A stretch of DNA of 64,000 nucleotides from Pseudocitrobacter cyperus (GTDB lineage: Bacteria; Pseudomonadota; Gammaproteobacteria; Enterobacterales; Enterobacteriaceae), in NCBI RefSeq assembly GCF_039889165.1, contig NZ_JAYMYY010000001.1, positions 806,001 to 870,000 of the forward strand. The letters run 5' to 3'. Below are positions 51,943 to 61,186 of the stretch, piece after piece (within the stretch, counting starts at the first letter, position 1; each line of letters begins with the position of its first letter). Position numbers and translations under genes: made by a program. The notes beneath the pieces were generated by a model that saw only the letters and a list, made by a program, of their open reading frames with translations, was not told the origin of the DNA and searched no databases.

Positions 51943-54510
51943 ATGATTGCGAGAATATCAAAAAAACAATTAAAATTCAGCCAAATAGCCTGTTTTATCA
52001 CGCTACAATGCGCCTTTTTAGCATGCCAACCCGCCGCCGCGCGCGAGTATTTTAACCCCGCTCTGCTCGGTATTGATGGGCCAGGTAAAGGCATCACCGA
52101 CCTTTCCGCTTTCGAAGATGGCGTTGGCCAACTGCCAGGCACTTACCATGTTGATGTCATCATTAACCAGAAATCGGCAGGACGACAAGACGTCGCATTT
52201 ACGCTACAACCCGATGCCAACGGGCAAAATATGCTGGCGCCCTGCCTGAGCGTCGATACGTTAAAATCTCTGGGCGTCAAAACCGATCTTTTTCCACAAC
52301 TCGCGGATAAGGGAGAGTGCGCTGACCTGGCGGTGATTCCGCAGGCCAGCACTCGTTTTGAGTTTAATCGTCAGCAATTGCTGCTCTCCATTCCTCAGGC
52401 GGCAATGGATCTCCATGCTCGCGGCTACGTTTCACCAGAACGCCTGGATCAGGGCATCAACGCGCTGCTGCTCAATTATAACTTTAGCGGCAGCAACAGC
52501 AGCGCACGGAGCCATGAATTTACGGATTCCGACAGTTACTACCTTAATCTACGACCAGGGATGAATATCGGCCCATGGCGTTTGAGGAACTACAGTACCT
52601 GGAGTCGCAATACGTCAGGCAACGAGACCCAGGACAACTGGGATTCGGTCTATACCTATCTGCAGCGCGATATTCTGGCGCTGAAGGGGCAACTCACCCT
52701 GGGGGATAGCACTTCACCATCGGACATGTTCGACAGCGTATCGTTTCGCGGCGCGCAAATTGCGTCTGATGACGACATGCTGCCGGATAGCCTGCGCGGC
52801 TACGCCCCGGTCATCCGCGGGATCGCCAGAACCCATGCGCAGGTGATCGTCAAACAGAATGGCTATACCACCTACCAAACCTATGTTCCGGCAGGCGCAT
52901 TTACGATTACTGATATGTACCCTACCGGCAGCAGCGGCGACTTAGACGTCACCATCAAAGAGGCCGACGGCAGTGAACAGCACCAGATTATCCCCTTTGC
53001 CTCTCTGCCCGTTTTGCAACGCGAAGGACGACTGAAATACAGCCTGACCAGCGGCCAGTATCGTGCTTATGATAACAGCATTGATAAGACCTATTTCACT
53101 CAGGCAACGGCGATTTATGGTCTGCCTGCCGGGCTAACCTGGTATGGCGGCGGCCAGTTTTCGCAGCACTATCAATCTTTATTGACCGGTTTAGGTAAAA
53201 ACCTCGGTGAAATGGGGGCATTCTCGGTTGATGTCGCGCAGGCATGGTCAACGCCCCAGAATGAGGAGAAAACCAGTGGTCAATCGGTACGGGCGCGCTA
53301 CAGCAAGAATATCCTGACGACCGGTACCAACATCTCTATTTCAGGCTATCGCTACTCGACGTCCGGCTATTACACGCTACAGGATACACTGGATACCTGG
53401 CGCAGCGGTCAGGATCAAAATGTTATCGACCGTCGTCGTAACCGTGCGGAGATCCTGTTAACCCAAAATCTCTCGCAGCAAATGGGCTCAATCACCCTCA
53501 ACGCAGTCAGTGAGGATTACTGGAACAGCGACAAAAAAATGCGCTCTTTGGGCGTGGGCTACAGCAATAGCTGGCAGGGTATAACCTATAGCCTGAACTA
53601 TAGCTATAACCGCAATACAACGGACAACAGCAACCGTCGTGATGATGACAACCGGATAAAAACGTACAATAGCGATCAGATCTTTTCACTCAACATCAGC
53701 ATCCCTCTCGATCGCTGGCTTAGCCACAGTTGGGCAAGCTATAGCCTGAATACCAGCAAACAGGGTGATACATCGCACACTGTCGGGCTGAATGGTTCAG
53801 CGCTTGCCGACCAAAACCTCAACTGGAGCATACAGGAAAGCCAGACCAACCGTGGCGTTGGCAACGGCGGCTACGCCAGCCTGAACTACCAGGGAACCTA
53901 CGCCAAAGTGAATGCAGCCTATAACTACGACCACAATCAGCAGCAGGTTAACTACGGTATCGAAGGCGGGATCGTCGCTCATGCCCGGGGGATCACCCTA
54001 AGCCAGGCATTAGGCGAAACATCGGCGCTGGTTGAAGCGCCGGGGGCCAGCGGTGTCAACATCACTAACCAGACCGGTGTTAACACCGATTTTCGCGGTT
54101 ATACCGTTGTGCCTTATCTCAGCCCTTACCGTGAAAACCAGATCGCTCTGGACACCAGCGCATTACCCGACGACGCAGATGTTTCCCTCTCGTCATTAAC
54201 GGTAACGCCAACCCGCGGGGCGATCGTGCGCGCCCATTTTAATACCCAGATAGGTAAACGCGTATTAATGACGCTGACCCGCAGCAATGGCGAGGTTGTC
54301 CCTTTCGGGGCGATAGTGAATGCTGAAAACAACAACAGTGGTTTTATTGTTGGTGATAATGGTCTGGTTTATCTAACGGGGATGTCTGCAAAAGGGAGCT
54401 TACAGGTAAAATGGGGAAGTAAGTCAAACGAGCACTGCCAGATAGCATTTAATCTGCCGGACTCTTTCAATAATGTAAACATTATTGAAATGAATGAAAT
54501 CTGTCACTAA
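51943..54510 (+). CDS. Outer-membrane fimbrial usher (FimD/PapC family)
   Basis: 855 residues. Signal to about residue 33 (CQPAAA|REYFNP). N-terminal chaperone-binding domain (35-150), 24-strand barrel with plug (plug region near GRTHAQVIVKQNGYTTYQTY-like residues 285-345), and two C-terminal domains ending with the disulfide-type CQIAF...EICH. It assembles and secretes the fimbria. 32 bases after the chaperone. Confidence 0.95.
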   Translation: MIARISKKQLKFSQIACFITLQCAFLACQPAAAREYFNPALLGIDGPGKGITDLSAFEDGVGQLPGTYHVDVIINQKSAGRQDVAFTLQPDANGQNMLAPCLSVDTLKSLGVKTDLFPQLADKGECADLAVIPQASTRFEFNRQQLLLSIPQAAMDLHARGYVSPERLDQGINALLLNYNFSGSNSSARSHEFTDSDSYYLNLRPGMNIGPWRLRNYSTWSRNTSGNETQDNWDSVYTYLQRDILALKGQLTLGDSTSPSDMFDSVSFRGAQIASDDDMLPDSLRGYAPVIRGIARTHAQVIVKQNGYTTYQTYVPAGAFTITDMYPTGSSGDLDVTIKEADGSEQHQIIPFASLPVLQREGRLKYSLTSGQYRAYDNSIDKTYFTQATAIYGLPAGLTWYGGGQFSQHYQSLLTGLGKNLGEMGAFSVDVAQAWSTPQNEEKTSGQSVRARYSKNILTTGTNISISGYRYSTSGYYTLQDTLDTWRSGQDQNVIDRRRNRAEILLTQNLSQQMGSITLNAVSEDYWNSDKKMRSLGVGYSNSWQGITYSLNYSYNRNTTDNSNRRDDDNRIKTYNSDQIFSLNISIPLDRWLSHSWASYSLNTSKQGDTSHTVGLNGSALADQNLNWSIQESQTNRGVGNGGYASLNYQGTYAKVNAAYNYDHNQQQVNYGIEGGIVAHARGITLSQALGETSALVEAPGASGVNITNQTGVNTDFRGYTVVPYLSPYRENQIALDTSALPDDADVSLSSLTVTPTRGAIVRAHFNTQIGKRVLMTLTRSNGEVVPFGAIVNAENNNSGFIVGDNGLVYLTGMSAKGSLQVKWGSKSNEHCQIAFNLPDSFNNVNIIEMNEICH

Positions 54511-54540
54511 ACATCTTATACTAAAATGGATTGCTCTGTA

Positions 54541-55539
54541 ATGAACACCAAAAATATTCTTACCTTCGCTATTCTTGCTAGTATAGAACTATGCTCGGCT
54601 GCAGCAAACGCGGCAATAATTAATACTCAATCCGCTGGGACAAATACTTCCCAAATTAATTTATCCGGTTTTTCAATTCCTGCTTCGGTAGGAGGCGAAA
54701 CTTGGTATGATGACTGGAATGTTTACAATAAATTGGATATTATTTCCGGTAGTCCGCAAGGCTATGCTACCTTTACAGTTAATGGTACCGTTGTTGGCAA
54801 AGCATCGACAGGTGGCAATATCTATGCTACCAGTAATCCAGGTATCGGCATCGCCTATGAAATCAACTATTCATCACCCAGTGCGACCTCACCACAGAAT
54901 GTTTATGCGGCAGGAGAGAAACTCGTATTTAATACAACGTCTGGATATAACGGATATATGCATGTGAAATATGCCATCGTTCGTTTATTACAGCATGTTC
55001 CCGCAGGCACTATCACCAGCGTTCCGGATGTAACCATCTCTTATACCAACCCTGCCGGTAGCGGTTACCCCGACAAATCTTTCCTGGTATACTCTGGAAT
55101 AGCCAGTCAACCCAAAATAACCGCATGTAAGATTAACGCGCCATCGGAAATAGAGCTCCCTGCCATTTATGGTAATAGTCTTGTTAATGGAGCACAAGGC
55201 GTAACTAACGCGCCAACAATAACATTAGAAAATTGCCCAGGCGCAATAACGGGCATCAGCTATAACTTTGCCGCAACATATTATAATACCTGCGGCGCGG
55301 CCAATGGTATATTTTGCACTGAACATGGGACTGGGTATGCAAATGGTGTGGATATACAAATACAAAATGCCGATGGCTCTCCTCATCTAATTAATGCTTC
55401 TATACCGCTTACTAATTACGACGGCTCCGGTGATTATAACATCCCCGATTTTAAAGTCGCTTATTACATCAGTGATAAAGATGTCGTTACCGCCGGTAAA
55501 GTTGCCAGCGCTATCGATTTGACTGTGAGTTATAACTAA
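54541..55539 (+). CDS. Two-domain tip adhesin, fimbrial
   Basis: 332 residues from ATG 54541 (MNTKNILTFAIL); another ATG at 54526 adds five residues. Signal to about residue 25 (AANA|AIINT). N-terminal lectin-like domain to about residue 190; C-terminal pilin domain with cysteines in ITACKINAP and LENCPGAI and closing LTVSYN. FimH/F17G layout. The ligand is unknown; the N-terminal domain matches no adhesin I recall. AT-rich compared with the flanks. Lies mid-operon, whereas fimH is last. Confidence 0.85.
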   Translation: MNTKNILTFAILASIELCSAAANAAIINTQSAGTNTSQINLSGFSIPASVGGETWYDDWNVYNKLDIISGSPQGYATFTVNGTVVGKASTGGNIYATSNPGIGIAYEINYSSPSATSPQNVYAAGEKLVFNTTSGYNGYMHVKYAIVRLLQHVPAGTITSVPDVTISYTNPAGSGYPDKSFLVYSGIASQPKITACKINAPSEIELPAIYGNSLVNGAQGVTNAPTITLENCPGAITGISYNFAATYYNTCGAANGIFCTEHGTGYANGVDIQIQNADGSPHLINASIPLTNYDGSGDYNIPDFKVAYYISDKDVVTAGKVASAIDLTVSYN

Positions 55540-55555
55540 CCCGTAGGGATTCATT

Positions 55556-56074
55556 ATGAAATTATGGAAAAATAAGGCATTAATTCCCATTCTTATCTGT
55601 GGAACTTTATTTTCAGGTGCCTGTGCCGCAGTCAGAATTGACATCAATGGCACGGTGATCGCCTCTCCTTGTGTGGTCAACGGTGGGCAGGATTCATTGA
55701 GCGTTCGCCTTGGCGATAACATTCAGGCAGACAGTTTATCCAGCGTCGGCAGTGCGACTGACTGGGTAAATTTCACGCTGGCATTAACAGCCTGCCCGAC
55801 CTCAACATCCAGCTTCAGCGTAGCCTTTAGTGGTACACCTGATGTTAGCGACCCGACAAAGTATACCAATACAGGAAGCGCCACTAACCTCAAACTTGAA
55901 CTGACCACCCAGGATGGCGCCACCGTTTTAAGCGATGGCACAGCAATCAACAACGTCGCCATTCCTGCCAGCCATGCCTACGACCTGCTGCTGCGCACCC
56001 GCGCCGTCTCCAAAGGTAGCGTAATGCCAGGCTCCATCATCGGGCAGGTACAAGCCACTTTCACCTACCAGTAA
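55556..56074 (+). CDS. Minor fimbrial subunit 1
   Basis: 172 residues. Signal to about residue 23 (SGACA|AVRID). Pilin fold with cysteines in ASPCVVNG and LTACPTST, ends ATFTYQ with the penultimate tyrosine. Probable adaptor between tip and rod. Shares layout with the next gene; the two are probably paralogues. Confidence 0.9.
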   Translation: MKLWKNKALIPILICGTLFSGACAAVRIDINGTVIASPCVVNGGQDSLSVRLGDNIQADSLSSVGSATDWVNFTLALTACPTSTSSFSVAFSGTPDVSDPTKYTNTGSATNLKLELTTQDGATVLSDGTAINNVAIPASHAYDLLLRTRAVSKGSVMPGSIIGQVQATFTYQ

Positions 56075-56088
56075 CCGTACAGGACGTC

Positions 56089-56616
56089 ATGATGGCACAA
56101 CAGGAAAGCAGCATTATCGTCGTACTCACCGCGCTGTGGGCCACGTTCGGTATGAGTTATTCATTTGCGACTGATATCAATATCAGTGGTACGGTCGTGG
56201 CTTCAGCCTGTGTCGTCGATGCCGGAACGCGAGAACAGACGGTGAAATTTGAGCAGGCCCGTGCCGTTAACTATACCCAGCCTGGCGACACCAGCGAGTG
56301 GCAAGATTTTGCCTTAACGCTTTCGTCATGCCCTGCTTCAACGACACAAGTTACGGCACGCTTTAGCGGGAATGCGGATAACGACGACCCCAGCAAGTTT
56401 GCTAACTCTCTGGGAGATGCCAGCGGGATGGCGCTACAAATCACGACGCGAGACCATTTGACCGAGATTGAACCATCAGGGGAGATCTCCGCCAGCGTCG
56501 ATCCAGTTAGTCGTAGCGCTGACTTCCCACTTTCCGCCAGAATGTATACCCCAACCGGAAGCGTGACGGCTGGCGACTTTAAAACGGTGGTACAGCTCTC
56601 GTTTACCTATCAGTAA
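56089..56616 (+). CDS. Minor fimbrial subunit 2
   Basis: 175 residues (174 from the second ATG, 56092). Signal to about residue 26 (SYSFA|TDIN). Cysteines in ASACVVDA and LSSCPAST; ends QLSFTYQ. Resembles subunit 1 (ISGTVVASACVVDAG against INGTVIASPCVVNGG), pointing to tandem duplication. Operon ends at the terminator 56661-56687. Confidence 0.9.
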   Translation: MMAQQESSIIVVLTALWATFGMSYSFATDINISGTVVASACVVDAGTREQTVKFEQARAVNYTQPGDTSEWQDFALTLSSCPASTTQVTARFSGNADNDDPSKFANSLGDASGMALQITTRDHLTEIEPSGEISASVDPVSRSADFPLSARMYTPTGSVTAGDFKTVVQLSFTYQ

Positions 56617-56652
56617 TCACCGTGCAGGAAAGCGGTTGAGAGATCACACTTA

Positions 56653-56689
56653 AAAAAAAAGCGAAGCGCAATGCGCTTCGCTTTTTTAT
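56653..56689. terminator. Bidirectional terminator, fimbrial operon and fabF
   Basis: A9 tract, then stem GCGAAGCGCA / TGCGCTTCGC (56661-56681), then T6. It lies between the two convergent genes. Confidence 0.95.
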
Positions 56690-56704
56690 TCGCTCAGTGG
56701 CGGA

Positions 56705-57946
56705 CTAGACACGCTTGAAGATCAACGAGCCGTTGGTGCCGCCGAAGCCGAAAGAGTTACACAGCGTGTATTCCAGACCGCTAACCTGACGCGCTTCATG
56801 CGGAACAAAGTCCAGATCGCAACCTTCATCCGGGTTATCCAGGTTGATGGTTGGCGGTACAGCCTGATCGCGCAGCGCAAGAATGGAATAGATGGACTCT
56901 ACAGCACCCGCTGCACCTAACAGGTGACCGGTCATGGATTTCGTGGAGCTGACCATGACACGGCTGGCCGCATCACCAAACACAGATTTCACAGCCTGCG
57001 CTTCCGCTTTATCACCGGCAGGTGTAGAAGTGCCGTGCGCGTTAACGTAGCCAATCTGGCCTGGTTCGATAGCCGCATCGCGCAGCGCATTGACCATCGC
57101 CAACGCCGCACCCGCGCCATCTTCCGGCGGTGACGTCATATGGTAAGCATCGCTGCTCATGCCAAAGCCGACAACTTCCGCATAGATTTTCGCGCCGCGT
57201 TTTTTCGCATGCTCGTACTCTTCAAGTACGACCATACCTGCGCCGTCGCCCAGCACGAAGCCATCACGCTCTTTATCCCACGGACGGCTCGCCGCCTGCG
57301 GGTTGTCATTGTTGGTAGAGAGTGCGCGCGCTGCGCCAAATCCACCGACACCGAGCGGAGTACTGGCTTTCTCTGCGCCACCCGCCACCATCGCGTCTGC
57401 ATCGCCATAAGCGATGATACGTGCCGCATGGCCGATGTTGTGAACGCCTGAAGTACAAGCCGTTGCGATAGAGATACTTGGCCCACGCAAACCAAACATG
57501 ATGGTCAGATGCCCGGCCACCATATTAACAATTGTGGATGGAACAAAGAACGGGCTGATCTTACGCGGCCCGCCTTTTACCAGCGAACTGTGGTTTTCTT
57601 CGATCAGGCCAAGGCCACCAATACCAGAACCGATAGCGGCGCCGATACGAGTTGCGTTCTCTTCCGTCACTTCAAGGCCAGAATCCTGCATGGCCTGCCA
57701 GCCCGCAACAATTCCATATTGAATGAAGGCATCCATCTTGCGCTGTTCTTTGCGCGAGATGATGTCATCACAGTTAAAATCCTTTACTAAGCCAGCAAAT
57801 TTCGTTGCATAGGCGCTAGTATCGAAATGGTCGATCAGGCTGATGCCACTCTGACCGGCAAGGAGAGCTTTCCAGGTAGACTCTACGGTATTGCCGACAG
57901 GAGACAACATGCCCAGTCCGGTCACAACTACACGACGCTTAGACAC
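56705..57946 (-). CDS. fabF: Beta-ketoacyl-ACP synthase II, FabF
   Basis: 413 residues. Catalytic Cys in TACTSGVHNIGHA, His in NAHGTSTP and STKSMTGHLLGAAG. It elongates acyl-ACP and makes cis-vaccenate from palmitoleoyl-ACP in a temperature-dependent way. 88 bases after acpP. In E. coli pabC follows at once; here its 3' side meets the fimbrial operon. Confidence 0.98.
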   Translation of the reverse strand: MSKRRVVVTGLGMLSPVGNTVESTWKALLAGQSGISLIDHFDTSAYATKFAGLVKDFNCDDIISRKEQRKMDAFIQYGIVAGWQAMQDSGLEVTEENATRIGAAIGSGIGGLGLIEENHSSLVKGGPRKISPFFVPSTIVNMVAGHLTIMFGLRGPSISIATACTSGVHNIGHAARIIAYGDADAMVAGGAEKASTPLGVGGFGAARALSTNNDNPQAASRPWDKERDGFVLGDGAGMVVLEEYEHAKKRGAKIYAEVVGFGMSSDAYHMTSPPEDGAGAALAMVNALRDAAIEPGQIGYVNAHGTSTPAGDKAEAQAVKSVFGDAASRVMVSSTKSMTGHLLGAAGAVESIYSILALRDQAVPPTINLDNPDEGCDLDFVPHEARQVSGLEYTLCNSFGFGGTNGSLIFKRV

Positions 57947-58034
57947 GGTTGTCCTCCAGGGAGGGAAAAATAAGATTCGTTGGGATAATCAAGATAAAAC
58001 TCAGGCGGTCGAATGACCGCCTGGAGATGTTCAC

Positions 58035-58271
58035 TTACGCCTGGTGGCCGTTGATGTAATCAATGGCAGCCTGAACGGTGGTGATTTTCTCAGCTTCTTC
58101 GTCCGGAATCTCAGTATCAAACTCTTCTTCCAGAGCCATTACCAGCTCAACGGTGTCAAGAGAATCTGCGCCCAGGTCTTCAACGAAGGAAGCGGAGTTC
58201 ACAACTTCTTCCTGCTTAACGCCAAGCTGTTCGCCGATAATTTTCTTAACGCGTTCTTCGATAGTGCTCAT
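58035..58271 (-). CDS. acpP: Acyl carrier protein AcpP
   Basis: 78 residues. The phosphopantetheine site is Ser37 in VEDLGADSLDTVELVMALEE. Differs from the E. coli protein by a few residues near 24-26 (VVNSAS against VTNNAS). Very highly expressed; 209-base spacer to fabG holds its promoter. Confidence 0.99.
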   Translation of the reverse strand: MSTIEERVKKIIGEQLGVKQEEVVNSASFVEDLGADSLDTVELVMALEEEFDTEIPDEEAEKITTVQAAIDYINGHQA

Positions 58272-58480
58272 ACTCTTAAATTTCCTATCAAAACTCGCTT
58301 TCGCGATGGTTTTCGTAGTGTATAAAATGTTGAAAAATTTGCAACTAAATCCCGGCAGGTCTTACCACGATTTTACGTTATTTTGAGGCCATACGCCCCT
58401 ATAACGCAAATCATTTTGCACTAATTATGCCCAGAACTACGTAGACTGCGCGCATCCTGAGCATTTTGTGCAAATGACGG

Positions 58481-59215
58481 TCAGACCATGTACATCCCGC
58501 CGTTAACATGCAAAGTTTCACCCGTGATGTAACCTGCTTCGTCGGATGCCAGGAATGCAACCGCGTTGGCGATTTCCTGAGCGCCGCCGAGGCGACCCGC
58601 AGGAACCTGCGCCAGGATACCCGCACGCTGATCATCAGACAGCGCACGCGTCATGTCCGTTTCAATAAAGCCCGGAGCAACAACGTTCACCGTAATGCCG
58701 CGCGACGCAACTTCACGTGCCAGCGACTTACTGAAACCGATCAGACCAGCTTTCGCCGCAGCGTAGTTAGCCTGACCAGCATTTCCCATGGTACCAACCA
58801 CAGAACCGATAGTAATAATACGTCCATGACGCTTTTTCATCATAGCGCGCATTACTGCTTTTGACAGACGGAAAACAGATGAAAGATTCGTTTCGATGAT
58901 GTCGTTCCACTCATCGTCTTTCATGCGCATTAACAGGTTATCGCGTGTAATGCCGGCATTATTGACCAGAATGTCCACTTCACCAAACTCTGCGCGAATA
59001 TTTTCCAGAACAGATTCGATAGATGCAGGATCGGTCACATTCAACATCAGACCTTTGCCGTTTGCACCCAGATAATCGCTAATCGCTTGCGCACCACTTT
59101 CGCTGGTCGCAGTGCCGATAACTTTCGCGCCGCGGGCGACGAGAGATTCAGCGATTGCGCGGCCAATACCGCGGCTTGCCCCTGTTACCAGGGCAATTTT
59201 TCCTTCAAAGCTCAT
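58481..59215 (-). CDS. fabG: 3-oxoacyl-ACP reductase FabG
   Basis: 244 residues, SDR family. NADP-binding TGASRGIGRAIAE, catalytic Ser-Tyr-Lys in IGSVVGTMGNAGQANYAAAK. Reduces beta-ketoacyl-ACP; essential. 11 bases after the fabD stop. Confidence 0.98.
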   Translation of the reverse strand: MSFEGKIALVTGASRGIGRAIAESLVARGAKVIGTATSESGAQAISDYLGANGKGLMLNVTDPASIESVLENIRAEFGEVDILVNNAGITRDNLLMRMKDDEWNDIIETNLSSVFRLSKAVMRAMMKKRHGRIITIGSVVGTMGNAGQANYAAAKAGLIGFSKSLAREVASRGITVNVVAPGFIETDMTRALSDDQRAGILAQVPAGRLGGAQEIANAVAFLASDEAGYITGETLHVNGGMYMV

Positions 59216-59226
59216 GCTTTCCTCTT

Positions 59227-60156
59227 TTATTGCGCAAGTGCCGCTGACAGGGCTTCCGGCTCGTTAATCGCCGATGCCGTCAGGGTATCTACAATACGTT
59301 TTGTCAGGCCAGTAAGGACTTTACCCGGGCCGACTTCATACAGGTGCTCAACGCCTTTCGCCGCCATCAATTCCACGCTTTTCGTCCACTGAACCGGGCT
59401 GTAAAGCTGGCGGATCAGAGCGTCGCGAATCGCGTCCGGCGCGGTTTCACACTGCACATCCACGTTATTAATTACCGGGATCTGCGGTGCGTTAAAGGTA
59501 ATTTTTGCCAGCTCAACGGCCAGTTTCTCAGCGGCAGGCTTCATCAGCGCACAGTGAGACGGCACGCTTACTGGCAGCGGCAGCGCACGTTTTGCGCCAG
59601 CAGCTTTACAGGCGGCGCCTGCGCGTTCAACGGCTTCTTTATGCCCAGCGATAACCACCTGGCCCGGTGAGTTAAAGTTTACCGGAGAAACCACCTGCCC
59701 TTGCGCAGACTCTTCACATGCTTTAGCGATAGCGGCATCGTCCAGGCCGATAATCGCGGACATGCCGCCGGTGCCTGCCGGAACAGCTTCCTGCATGAAC
59801 TTACCGCGCAGTTCGACAAGACGAACCGCATCAGCAAAATTAATGACGCCAGCACACACCAGCGCAGAGTATTCACCCAGACTGTGGCCTGCCATCAGTG
59901 CCGGTGCTTTACCGCCCTGCTGCTGCCACAAACGGTACAGCGCAACGGATGCGGTCAGCAGCGCAGGCTGTGTCTGCCAGGTTTTGTTCAGCTCTTCCGC
60001 TGGCCCCTGTTGGGTCAATGCCCACAGATCATAACCCAGTGCGCCGGAAGCTTCACGGAAAGTCTCTTCAATAATAGGGTAAGTTGCCGCTAATTCGGAC
60101 AACATGCCAACGGCTTGAGAGCCCTGCCCAGGGAAGACAAAAGCAAATTGCGTCAT
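59227..60156 (-). CDS. fabD: Malonyl-CoA-ACP transacylase FabD
   Basis: 309 residues from MTQFAFVFPGQG (60156), E. coli length; the longer frame overlaps fabH. GQGSQ oxyanion motif, nucleophile serine in GHSLGEYSA (Ser92), His in SVPSHCALM. Supplies malonyl-ACP. 16 bases after fabH. Confidence 0.98.
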   Translation of the reverse strand: MTQFAFVFPGQGSQAVGMLSELAATYPIIEETFREASGALGYDLWALTQQGPAEELNKTWQTQPALLTASVALYRLWQQQGGKAPALMAGHSLGEYSALVCAGVINFADAVRLVELRGKFMQEAVPAGTGGMSAIIGLDDAAIAKACEESAQGQVVSPVNFNSPGQVVIAGHKEAVERAGAACKAAGAKRALPLPVSVPSHCALMKPAAEKLAVELAKITFNAPQIPVINNVDVQCETAPDAIRDALIRQLYSPVQWTKSVELMAAKGVEHLYEVGPGKVLTGLTKRIVDTLTASAINEPEALSAALAQ

Positions 60157-60172
60157 TTTTTTATCCTTATAC

Positions 60173-61126
60173 TTAGAAACGAACCAGCGCAGAGCCCCAG
60201 GTGAACCCGCCACCAAAGGCCTCCAGAAGCACCAGTTGCCCGCGTTTAATGCGCCCATCGCGAACGGCTTCATCGAATGCGCACGGTACGGATGCCGCAG
60301 AGGTATTCCCGTGGCGATCGAGCGTGACAACGACATTATCCATCGGCATGCCGAGTTTTTTCGCCGTTGCGCTAATAATGCGCAGGTTGGCCTGATGCGG
60401 CACTAACCAGTCCAGTTCGGAACGGTCAAGATTGTTCGCAGCTAACGTCTCTTCGACGATATGCGCCAGTTCAGTCACCGCGACCTTGAATACTTCGTTC
60501 CCGGCCATGGTCAGATAAATTGAGTTTTCCGGATTAACGCGGTCGGCATTCGGCAATGTCAACAGGTCGCCATAGCTACCGTCTGCATGCAGATGAGTGG
60601 AAATAATCCCCTGCTCTTCAGATTGCCCCAGAACCACGGCGCCCGCACCGTCACCGAAAATAATAATCGTGCCGCGATCGGCAGGATCGCAGGTACGCGC
60701 CAGCACATCAGCACCGATCACCAGCGCATTTTTTACAGCACCGGATTTCACATACTGGTCAGCTACGCTCAGAGCATAGGTAAACCCTGCGCAAGCCGCC
60801 GCCACGTCAAACGCCGGGCAGCCTTTGATGCCGAGCATGCCCTGAATCTGGCATGCGGCACTTGGGAAAGCATGTGTTGCTGAAGTGGTAGCAACGACAA
60901 TCAGGCCGATATCGTTTTTATCAATGCCCGCCATTTCCAGCGCGCGTTGAGCAGCTTCGAAGCCCATGGTCGAAACGGATTCATCCGGGCCTGCAATACG
61001 GCGTTCACGGATACCTGTGCGTGTGACAATCCACTCGTCAGTCGTATCCACCATCTTTTCCAGGTCGGCGTTTGTACGCACTTGCTTGGGCAGATAACTG
61101 CCGGTACCAATAATCTTCGTATACAT
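60173..61126 (-). CDS. fabH: Beta-ketoacyl-ACP synthase III FabH
   Basis: 317 residues. Catalytic triad: Cys112 in DVAAACAGFTYAL, His244 in LVPHQANLRI, Asn274 in RHGNTSAAS. Starts fatty acid synthesis by joining acetyl-CoA with malonyl-ACP. 60 bases after plsX. Confidence 0.98.
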   Translation of the reverse strand: MYTKIIGTGSYLPKQVRTNADLEKMVDTTDEWIVTRTGIRERRIAGPDESVSTMGFEAAQRALEMAGIDKNDIGLIVVATTSATHAFPSAACQIQGMLGIKGCPAFDVAAACAGFTYALSVADQYVKSGAVKNALVIGADVLARTCDPADRGTIIIFGDGAGAVVLGQSEEQGIISTHLHADGSYGDLLTLPNADRVNPENSIYLTMAGNEVFKVAVTELAHIVEETLAANNLDRSELDWLVPHQANLRIISATAKKLGMPMDNVVVTLDRHGNTSAASVPCAFDEAVRDGRIKRGQLVLLEAFGGGFTWGSALVRF

Positions 61127-61186
61127 GTACGCTCAATCTTATCCGGTAATATACCCATCAGCTTTGCACATCAGCACGCCGCTCGC

